Source of the DNA: JBBIWA01 sp037439425
Lineage (GTDB): Bacteria > Acidobacteriota > Blastocatellia > RBC074
NCBI GenBank assembly: GCA_037439425.1
Contig: JBBIWA010000054.1
Location: 1-39,086, forward strand
Direction of reading: 5' to 3'
Length of the DNA stretch: 39,086 bases
Of this stretch, positions 32,177 to 39,086 are shown one piece after another; position 1 is the first letter of the stretch, and the number at the start of each line of letters is the position of its first letter. The translations under genes and the position numbers were made by a program. The notes beneath the pieces are model-generated. The model made no database searches. It was not told the DNA's origin and saw only the letters and a list, made by a program, of their open reading frames with translations.

Positions 32177-33915
32177 AACCAATTCAGCAAATCGCCTCGC
32201 TTGGAACTTATGCCACGGCTGTAGAAGAGACTCTACAGCGCGCTGAGCAGGAACAATGGATACAGCGCATCTGGCGCAAAGACGCCACCTTGTGGAAAGC
32301 CGAGGAAGAACACCAAAAGATCATCCGCAACGCGCTTGGCTGGGTCACGGTGGTAGATCAAATGATTGAGCCTGCCCGTGAGCTGGCAGCCTTCAGTGAG
32401 CGCCTTCGCAAGGACGGCTTTACGCACGTGCTGCTGCTGGGGATGGGCGGAAGCAGCCTCTGCCCGGAAGTCTTCCGCCGCACCTTCGGCCAGCAAGCAG
32501 GCTTCCCTGAATTGCACGTGCTTGACAGCACTGATCCGGCCACGATCAGGCGGCTGGAGCGGAGTGTTGATCTGGCCCACACTCTTTTCATTGTGGCCAG
32601 CAAATCGGGTTCGACGATAGAGCCGCTGATGTTTTACAAATACTTCTTCCATCGGATGCGCGAAATCAAGCTCGAGCGAGCAGGCGAGAATTTCATCGCG
32701 ATCACTGATCCCGGCACCTTGATGGAGAACATGGCGAAGGGTGAGGGGTTCCGTCGCATCTTTCTCAATCCACCAGACATCGGCGGACGCTATTCGGCCC
32801 TGTCATTCTTCGGCTTGGTTCCAGCGGCATTACAAGGCCTAGATCTCAAGACGCTGCTTGATCGCGCTCGCGCGGCGGTGCAAGCTTGCGCTGCTTGCCT
32901 GCCGGCGGGTGAAAATCCGGCAGCCCGGCTCGGAGCTATCCTGGGCACGCTGGCCAGGGCCGGACGTGACAAGCTGACGCTTTCAACTTCTCCTGAGATC
33001 ACCGCCCTGGGATTGTGGATCGAGCAGTTGATCGCTGAAAGCACGGGCAAAGAAGGCAAAGGCATTGTGCCGATCGCAGGCGAGCCGCTCGGGGCGCCTG
33101 AGGTCTACGGCAACGATCGGTTGTTCGTTCACATCGGCATAGGCGCGCCGGATGCAGATACCGACAGCCAGCTCCGCGCCCTGGAAGGGGCTGGACACCC
33201 GGTCGTGCGCCGCATCCTTAAAGACGCTCTCGACCTCGGCGCAGAATTTTACCTCTGGGAGATGGCCACTGCTGTAGCAGGCGCCATTTTGGAGATCAAT
33301 CCTTTCGATCAGCCGAATGTACAAGAAAGCAAGGACAATACGCGGCGGCTGCTGGAAGAATACAAACAGAAGGGCGCGCTCACTGAGCAGCCTCTGGCCG
33401 CTGAAGCCGGTCAGCTCAAGGCACTCTGTACCCCGGAGATGCTGGCACAGCTCGGTGCGGGTCTTTCGCTTGAAGCCTTCATCGCTGCGCACCTCAAGCG
33501 GGTGCAAGCAGGCGACTACATTGCCCTGCTCGCTTACCTCGAGGAGAGGCCTGATCTCGAAGAACTGCTTCAGGCTATCCGCATCCATCTGCGCGATGCG
33601 CTGCGTGTGGCGACGACGATCGGTTATGGGCCGCGCTTCTTGCATTCGACTGGACAATTGCACAAGGGCGGGGCCGGCAACGGCGTTTTTATTCAGATAA
33701 CGGCCGATGAGGTGGAGGATCTCCCCCTGCCTGGTGAAGTGTTCACCTTCGGGGTGTTGAAGCAAGCGCAGGCGCTTGGCGATTTTCATGCGCTTGCCAG
33801 CCGCCATCGCCGCGCGATTCACATTCACTTGGGCAAGGAGATCGCAGCAGGACTTAACAAGCTCTGGGAGATGGTGCGAAAGCGGTTCCCAATTGAGCGC
33901 GGACAGGTCTGCTGA
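32161..33915 (+). CDS. pgi: Glucose-6-phosphate isomerase (isomerase half of a TalPgi-type protein)
   Basis: A 584-residue cytosolic isomerase that interconverts glucose-6-phosphate and fructose-6-phosphate. The start AEQEQWIQRIWRKDATLWK, the sugar-phosphate-binding segment LLLGMGGSSLCPEVFRR, VASKSGSTIEPLMF, ITDPGTLMENM, NPFDQPNVQESKDNT and the late FLHSTGQLHKGG are typical. This version resembles the C-terminal part of the bifunctional transaldolase/isomerase group more than classical Pgi. The ATG at 32161 lies in a repeat with only a weak purine-rich upstream stretch, so translation may be inefficient; no better start exists without crossing a stop codon. A transaldolase remnant lies just upstream. 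The hybrid kinase follows after 58 bases. Confidence 0.88.
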   Translation: MTKDNEPIQQIASLGTYATAVEETLQRAEQEQWIQRIWRKDATLWKAEEEHQKIIRNALGWVTVVDQMIEPARELAAFSERLRKDGFTHVLLLGMGGSSLCPEVFRRTFGQQAGFPELHVLDSTDPATIRRLERSVDLAHTLFIVASKSGSTIEPLMFYKYFFHRMREIKLERAGENFIAITDPGTLMENMAKGEGFRRIFLNPPDIGGRYSALSFFGLVPAALQGLDLKTLLDRARAAVQACAACLPAGENPAARLGAILGTLARAGRDKLTLSTSPEITALGLWIEQLIAESTGKEGKGIVPIAGEPLGAPEVYGNDRLFVHIGIGAPDADTDSQLRALEGAGHPVVRRILKDALDLGAEFYLWEMATAVAGAILEINPFDQPNVQESKDNTRRLLEEYKQKGALTEQPLAAEAGQLKALCTPEMLAQLGAGLSLEAFIAAHLKRVQAGDYIALLAYLEERPDLEELLQAIRIHLRDALRVATTIGYGPRFLHSTGQLHKGGAGNGVFIQITADEVEDLPLPGEVFTFGVLKQAQALGDFHALASRHRRAIHIHLGKEIAAGLNKLWEMVRKRFPIERGQVC

Positions 33916-33972
33916 GACTACCCACGATACTGGTAGTACCTGAAAGCAGGGACTGCCTTTTCAAGGACAGCT

Positions 33973-36900
33973 ATGAAGTCAAGATACTTGCCTTATCTGG
34001 TCAGAGTGACAGTGCTGGCTGCGGCTTACTACAGCGCAGCCAAACTTGCCATCTGGACGACCGGCTCCTATGGGAGCGCATCTGTCATCTGGCCCTCGGC
34101 AGGAATCGCGTTGGCGGCGCTTCTGCTGTGGGGCTACGGCTGCTGGCCTGGCATCGCTCTAGGTGCGGCTCTAGCAGCCGGCACATCCGACGTTGGCCTA
34201 CCAACAACTGTCGCAGCAGCCATAGGAAGTACGCTGGAGGCGCTGTTGGCTGCACACCTGCTTCGCCGCTTTATTGGCTTCCGGAATGCCCTCAACCGGC
34301 TCAAGGATGTTTTCTCCTTGGTAGTGTTGGCGGCGCTGCTCGGCCCGATGCTTTCCGCTCTGCTTGGTGCCACCGGCATCTGCCTGGGCGAACACGTTTC
34401 TTGGTCAAAATTCGGGTCAGTCTGGCTGGTCTGGTGGTTAGGGGATGCGATAGGAATTCTGTTAGTGACTCCGGTGCTGTTGACCTGGCTCGATCCAGCC
34501 GAGCGGCGCCCGCCCCGCCGGCAAATAGCCGAGAGTATTCTCCAGCTAGGATTGCTAACCATCGTTGGTCTGCTGGTCTTCTCCGGCCAGTTCGGCACTG
34601 AACGAAATTATTTTCCGCTGGCCTTTAGTATCTTTCCTCTCATGATCTGGGCTGCGGTGCGGCTCGCGCCACGCGGCACGGTGACGGCGACTCTGGCCCT
34701 GTCAGCCATTGCCATCTGGGGCACGCGACAGGGCCACGGTCCGTTCGCCATGTCAACGCCCACTGAAAGTCTGCTGTTTTTGCAAACCTTCACCGGCATG
34801 GTGGCAGTCACGGCGATGGTGCTGGCAGCCGTGATCACGGAACGCCGGCGGGCAGAAGAGATAGTGCAGGAATCAGAGCAACGCTTCTGCCAACTGGCGG
34901 AAAATATCCGCCAGGTCTTCTGGATGTCTGATCTCAGGAAGCCGGAGATGATCTACATCAGCCCGGCTTACGAACAGGTCTGGGGACAAACCTGCCAGAG
35001 TCTGTACGAGCGGCCCGAGTCTTTCCTGGACGCCGTTCATCCGGCCGATCGCGAGCGTGTCCTGGGATCAGTGGCGGCCCAGCTTCGCGGAGAAGAAACC
35101 AGCTTAGAGTATCGGATCGTGCGCTCTGATGGTTCGGAGCGCTGGATCTGGGATCGCGGCTTTCCGATCAAAGACCCTTCAGGTCAGGTCTACCGCGTTG
35201 CCGGGATTGCTGAAGACGTCACCGAACGCAAGCGGGCGGAAGAGGTGCTGCGCCATAGTGAAGCGATCAACCGCGCCCTGCTGAACGCGATCCCGGACCT
35301 GATCTTCCGCTTCGGCCAGGACGGCACTTATCTGGACTTCAAAGCAGCTAAAGACTTAGAGCCGCTGGTGCCACCCAGTGAATTTCTTGGGAGAAAAGTA
35401 ACTGAGGTGCTGCCAGCAGAGATAGCGCAACAGGCGCTGCATTGCATAAGAGAGGCGCTGCAAAGCGGCAAAACGCAGGTCTTCGAGTATCAGCTTGCGC
35501 AAAATGGCGAGCCGCGGGACTACGAGACGCGCATCGTGGCCATGGGGAGAGCTGAGGTGCTCGCTATCGTCCGAGATATTACCGAGCGCAAGCAAGCGGA
35601 AAGAGCGCTGCGAGAAAGCGAGCAGCGCTACCGCCAACTGGTTGAACTCTCTCCAGACGCGATTTTGGTTCACAGCGAAGGCAAGATCGTCTTTGCTAAC
35701 ACTGCCGGAGCCAAACTCTTCGGCCTAGCCCATCCTGAACAATTCATTGGCCAACCGATCATGCGACTGGTGCACCCTGATTACCAGGAAATCGTCAAAG
35801 AGCGGATGCGGCGAATGAGAGAGACAGGAGAGCCTAATCCTCTGATAGAAGAAAAGCTCCTGCGGCTGGATGGGACGGAGTTCGATGGGGAGGTAGCAGC
35901 CATCCCCTTCACCCATCAAGGCAAGCTAGTAGCGTTGATGATCATTCGGGACATCACCGAGCGGAAACGGATCGAAGCGGAGCTTGCCAAACTGAATCAG
36001 GAGCTGGCGCAACGCCTCCACGAGTTGCAAGCGCTGTTTGATGTTCTCCCTATCGGAGTCGCCATCGCAGAAGACCCGGAATGCCGCCACATCCGCGCCA
36101 ATCCTTCTTTCGCCAAGATGCTGGCCATCACCCCGCACGAGAATGCCTCTCTGACCGCCCCGGCACCAGAGAGGCCGCCCATCAGAGTCTTTGCCAATGG
36201 CAAAGAGTTGCAAGGGAAAGATCTACCCATGCAGCAGGCGGCAGCTTATGGCGTCGAGATTCATGATCTGGAAACCGAGGTCGTCCATGCCGATGGGCGA
36301 GTGTTGAGGTTGCTGGAATACGCCGTCCCGCTCTTTGATGAGCAAGGCCGTCCGAGAGGCAGCGTCGGCGCATTTCTGGACATTACCGAACGCAAACGTA
36401 TTGAGGAGGAGCGCGCTCAATTGCTCGAGCGCGAGCAGGCTGCCCGTGCTGAAGCTGAGGCCGCTGAACGCCGCGCGGCTTTTCTGGCCGAGGCCAGCGC
36501 CATGCTGGCCGCCTCGCTCGACTACGAAACCACACTCAAGAACGTCGCGCGGCTGGTAGTGCCCACCTTTGCTGATGCCTGCCTGGTCACGGTCCTGGAG
36601 GAAGATGGAACTATTCGCCGGCTGGCCGCCGCGCACGCTGACTCTGCAAAGGAGAAGTTACTCTACGAAATGTACCAGCGCTATCAGCCCGACCTGAATG
36701 AACTCTCGCCTATTCACAAAGTCTTGCGCCGTGGCCAGCCGGAAGTCGTCACTGAGATTCCAGACTCTACCTTGCAGCTTATTGCCCGCGACCACGAGCA
36801 TCTAGAGTTGCTGCGGGAGATAGGATTCAAATCGTATCTGGTCGCGCCGCTGCTAGCTCACGGGCGGACGCTAGGGGCAATCACACTGCTGACAGGAGAG

Positions 36901-38154
36901 AAGCGAAGCCGCTTGAGCACCGCCGATCTGCCTTTTGCTGAAGACCTGGCTTACCGCTGTGCTCTGGCCATTTGTAATGCCAGGCTCTATCACGAGGCTC
37001 AGGCCGCTAATCGCGCCAAGGATGAGTTTCTTGCGATCGTCTCACATGAGCTGCGCACGCCGCTCACGGCCATCCTGGGCTGGAGCCGAATTCTGAGCGC
37101 AGGCAAGCTGGATGAAGCTAAAGCCGCGCAAGCGCTGGCCGCCATTGACCGCAATGCGAAGGCGCAGGCGCAATTGATAGATGATTTGCTAGATGTCTCG
37201 CGCATCATCACTGGTAAATTGCAACTGGACCTTCGTCCGATTGAACTTGTCTCCACTATTGAAGCAGCTATTGAAGCAGTTCGCCCGGCGGCGGAAGCCA
37301 AATCTATTGAGCTTGAAGCACAGCTGGATCAGGCTGCAGGTGTAGTCTCTGGCGATTCGTATCGCCTGCGACAGGTCGTCTGGAATCTACTTTCCAATGC
37401 GATCAAGTTCACACCGCCGGCTGGCCGGGTCAAGATCTTGCTGCGGCGCGAGGCTGATCAAGCCACCATCATCGTCAGCGACACTGGTCAGGGGATCAGC
37501 CCAGACTTTCTCCCTCACGTCTTTGAGCGCTTCCGCCAGGCCGATAGCACCACCACACGAACGCACAGTGGACTGGGACTAGGACTGGCGATTGTGCGCT
37601 ACCTGGTAGAGCAACATGGCGGCACCGTCCAGGCCTCCAGCCCTGGCCTGGGGCAAGGTGCAACTTTCACGGTGAAATTGCCGATTCTGGCTTATGAAGG
37701 GCAGAGCTTACCTTTGAGGCCGCCTCGGCTCCCCCATGACTCGTTGGCCATGCTCAAAGGCTTGCGAGTGCTGGTGGTTGACGATGAGGTGGAGACGTGC
37801 CAGTTGCTCAGCCTCATGCTGGCCGGGTATGGGGCACAGGTGAAGACAGCGAGTTCGGCGACCGAAGCGCTGGAGCAGCTTCAACATTGGCGCCCCGATG
37901 TTCTCCTGTCCGATCTTGGGATGCCAGGTGAGGATGGTTACGAGCTGGTGAGGAAGCTGCGCGCCAGCACTTCAGATTCAAGCTCTGAGCTGCTGGCCAT
38001 TGCGTTGAGCGCCTATGCAGGGACCGAAGCCCGCAAGCAGGCGCTGGAGGCAGGCTTCCAGTTGCATTTATCCAAACCTATTACTCACGACTTCCTGGCC
38101 TCAGTCATCGCCAATCTCGTGAAAGACTGGCAGCCAAAGGCAAAAGCTCAGTGA
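33973..38154 (+). CDS. MASE1-multi-PAS-GAF hybrid histidine kinase with C-terminal receiver
   Basis: A 1393-residue membrane sensor kinase. Residues about 1-290 form a MASE1-like membrane domain with about eight helices (SASVIWPSAGIALAALLLWG, then CWPGIALGAALAAG). Four PAS/PAC units follow: about 305-420 (FWMSDLRKPEMIYISPAYEQ), 425-545, 550-670 (LSPDAILVHSEGKIVFANTA) and 690-805, then a GAF domain (about 840-1010). HisKA carries His1025 (FLAIVSHELRTPLTAILGW), HATPase has WNLLSNAIKF, DTGQGISPDF and GLGLGLAIVRYL, and the receiver has DDE (about 1268) and Asp1314 (LLSDLGMPGEDGYELV). Output would be phosphotransfer to an unknown Hpt or regulator, since no partner lies in the window. AAGGA is six bases before the ATG. 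Confidence 0.92.
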   Translation: MKSRYLPYLVRVTVLAAAYYSAAKLAIWTTGSYGSASVIWPSAGIALAALLLWGYGCWPGIALGAALAAGTSDVGLPTTVAAAIGSTLEALLAAHLLRRFIGFRNALNRLKDVFSLVVLAALLGPMLSALLGATGICLGEHVSWSKFGSVWLVWWLGDAIGILLVTPVLLTWLDPAERRPPRRQIAESILQLGLLTIVGLLVFSGQFGTERNYFPLAFSIFPLMIWAAVRLAPRGTVTATLALSAIAIWGTRQGHGPFAMSTPTESLLFLQTFTGMVAVTAMVLAAVITERRRAEEIVQESEQRFCQLAENIRQVFWMSDLRKPEMIYISPAYEQVWGQTCQSLYERPESFLDAVHPADRERVLGSVAAQLRGEETSLEYRIVRSDGSERWIWDRGFPIKDPSGQVYRVAGIAEDVTERKRAEEVLRHSEAINRALLNAIPDLIFRFGQDGTYLDFKAAKDLEPLVPPSEFLGRKVTEVLPAEIAQQALHCIREALQSGKTQVFEYQLAQNGEPRDYETRIVAMGRAEVLAIVRDITERKQAERALRESEQRYRQLVELSPDAILVHSEGKIVFANTAGAKLFGLAHPEQFIGQPIMRLVHPDYQEIVKERMRRMRETGEPNPLIEEKLLRLDGTEFDGEVAAIPFTHQGKLVALMIIRDITERKRIEAELAKLNQELAQRLHELQALFDVLPIGVAIAEDPECRHIRANPSFAKMLAITPHENASLTAPAPERPPIRVFANGKELQGKDLPMQQAAAYGVEIHDLETEVVHADGRVLRLLEYAVPLFDEQGRPRGSVGAFLDITERKRIEEERAQLLEREQAARAEAEAAERRAAFLAEASAMLAASLDYETTLKNVARLVVPTFADACLVTVLEEDGTIRRLAAAHADSAKEKLLYEMYQRYQPDLNELSPIHKVLRRGQPEVVTEIPDSTLQLIARDHEHLELLREIGFKSYLVAPLLAHGRTLGAITLLTGEKRSRLSTADLPFAEDLAYRCALAICNARLYHEAQAANRAKDEFLAIVSHELRTPLTAILGWSRILSAGKLDEAKAAQALAAIDRNAKAQAQLIDDLLDVSRIITGKLQLDLRPIELVSTIEAAIEAVRPAAEAKSIELEAQLDQAAGVVSGDSYRLRQVVWNLLSNAIKFTPPAGRVKILLRREADQATIIVSDTGQGISPDFLPHVFERFRQADSTTTRTHSGLGLGLAIVRYLVEQHGGTVQASSPGLGQGATFTVKLPILAYEGQSLPLRPPRLPHDSLAMLKGLRVLVVDDEVETCQLLSLMLAGYGAQVKTASSATEALEQLQHWRPDVLLSDLGMPGEDGYELVRKLRASTSDSSSELLAIALSAYAGTEARKQALEAGFQLHLSKPITHDFLASVIANLVKDWQPKAKAQ

Positions 38155-38412
38155 CTGCGGCACTATCGGCCAAAGAAGCCAGGGGCAGCAATTCCCACTT
38201 GGCCAGATACGGCTGTAAATAGTTGAATGAGACAAAAGAGTTTCTGCATTTGAACCGGGAGAGGTTCTGAAATCGCAAAAAACGCGTGATAGGTGAACAG
38301 TGAAGCGTTAAATTCCCACCATCAGACCACTCGAGAGTTTAACTTTTGAAGCTCTTCTAGTTTTGCTCACCTGTCGCCTTCAAGTGAGTCCCTAACAGTC
38401 GTGAGCGCGAGA

Positions 38413-38812
38413 CCGCTTTCGCAGTGGCTGGGGTGCTAATGAGCGCCTTTGCGATCTTCTTCTTTCAACACCCGAGCTTGCTGGCGGTTCAGCAACGGAC
38501 TGAAGAACCAGCCTGGGCGAGCGGAAGCTGGAACTAGTCTTTGAGGTAGAGGAGATAGCGTCTGATACGCATATGCGAGAGAGCTTAGACCGTAACCGAC
38601 AGAGCCGTTGCGGCAGGTCATAGCCTGAGGTTTTAGAGCGGACGACGGAGAGTCGGATGGAGTGTGCAGTGTGTGACCGAGTGGTGAGAAGTATTACCTG
38701 GTCGCTTTCAACTTCAAGCGAATATTTTCCTTCGAGGAAGATCAACTCTGCTGGATGTTTGAGGCGCGAGGGCAAGAGAGGCGAGACGCATTATTCACAA
38801 GTGGTGGTTGAT
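38413..38812 (+). pseudogene. Decayed DDE transposase (relic B)
   Basis: Plus-strand pieces in different frames give VAGVLMSAFAIFFFQHPSLL, FEVEEIASDTHMRESLDR, SGEKYYLVAFNFKRIFSF and INSAGCLRREGKRGETHYSQ. The order MSAFAxFxxxxPSLL, then SDTxMRExLD, then the CPxCL-type block matches a known DDE transposase group from memory. Stops and frameshifts interrupt all parts. Bases 38641-38810 match 303-464 in inverted orientation with small indels. The 38155-38412 interval upstream of it holds nothing recognised. Confidence 0.55.
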
Positions 38813-38880
38813 GAGTTTAAGCGCATTGGTGAGCGTGCGCGTGGGGCAAGGACGGCGAGATGCATTATTCCCGGGTGGTG
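38771..38880 (+). repeat. Two diverged 36-base direct repeats, 74 bases apart
   Basis: GGCAAGAGAGGCGAGACGCA (38771) and GGCAAGGACGGCGAGATGCA (38845), each continuing with TTATTC and ending GTGGTG, match at roughly 28 of 36 positions. The first is part of relic B, so the second may be another piece of the same debris. Confidence 0.5.
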
Positions 38881-38923
38881 TGGGAGAGAATAGACGTGCG
38901 AGGGCACACTCGCGGCCCCTCGT

Positions 38924-38941
38924 TTCCCGCTTGAGCGGGAA
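38924..38941. repeat. Perfect 8-base hairpin near the right edge
   Basis: TTCCCGCT and AGCGGGAA pair around a two-base loop. Nothing else is recognisable between 38881 and the end of the window. Confidence 0.4.
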
Positions 38942-39086
38942 TTGGTGCTGCACCTCAGCTCCTCCGAAGCCTCCCCCGCTTCCAGGGTGAGGCAAAGTTC
39001 ACCTAAAACCGCCAAAAAGCGGCTCTCAGGGATAAAAATTCAATTGGCGGTGACCCGATCAGAGCTTAGGCTGTAGCTTCCTTGAC

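Noticed and set aside
38155..38412. Possible small genes behind the hybrid kinase
   Set aside because: The frames are short and unlike any family; the sequence looks like transposon debris.

Overview
The window looks like a chromosomal stretch of a GC-rich, non-phage bacterium, most plausibly an Acidobacteriota member (Blastocatellia-like). That placement is inference from the gene mix: an aniline-type mutase homologue, DUF4384 proteins, an FHA-multihaem cytochrome, a TalPgi-type glucose-6-phosphate isomerase, and kinase, caspase and FGE-fold proteins. There is no rRNA, tRNA, CRISPR array or prophage. Both edges carry transposon debris, and several intergenic spaces hold short dispersed repeats.

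Layout. 1-830: the end of an IS5/IS903-like element, a decayed transposase and two copies of a REP-like hairpin repeat. 0.8-4.3 kb: an arginyl-tRNA-protein transferase-like gene whose 3' end runs into a repeat, a divergent coiled-coil membrane protein, a class I aminotransferase and a small hydroxylaminobenzene mutase-like membrane protein. 4.6-7.0 kb: an L-lactate dehydrogenase-type enzyme and an amidase in one operon. 7.7-10.5 kb: a large secreted M14 peptidase. 10.9-15.0 kb: a two-gene redox module, consisting of a tandem cNMP-binding/Fe-S/membrane cytochrome b-like fusion followed by an FHA-transmembrane-heptahaem cytochrome c. 15.4-16.5 kb: a ClpX-like ATPase. 16.6-18.9 kb: a 768-residue protein I do not recognise, with a JAMM-like HxH region. 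19.5 kb: a secreted NTF2-like protein.

28.6 to 20.0 kb (minus strand) is a tight six-gene operon and the most notable system here. It encodes an exported caspase-fold protease with an EF-hand loop, PEGA domain and TPRs; a transmembrane Ser/Thr kinase with PEGA and FGE-fold domains outside; two DUF4384 proteins; a trypsin-like protease with its own DxDxDG loop; and an FHA-transmembrane-Ig-lytic-transglycosylase-like protein. A kinase, an FHA phospho-reader and two proteases in one transcription unit suggest a membrane-anchored signalling-to-proteolysis cascade. The second FHA protein (the cytochrome) lies close by, so the kinase could also influence the redox module; that link is inference.

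28.9-30.0 kb is a wreck of at least one transposase. 30.2-33.9 kb holds a gluconokinase-type FGGY kinase, a decayed transaldolase and a glucose-6-phosphate isomerase that appears to be the surviving half of a transaldolase-isomerase fusion. 34.0-38.2 kb is a large MASE1/PAS/GAF hybrid histidine kinase. The right edge repeats the same transposase family seen at the left edge, in the opposite orientation.
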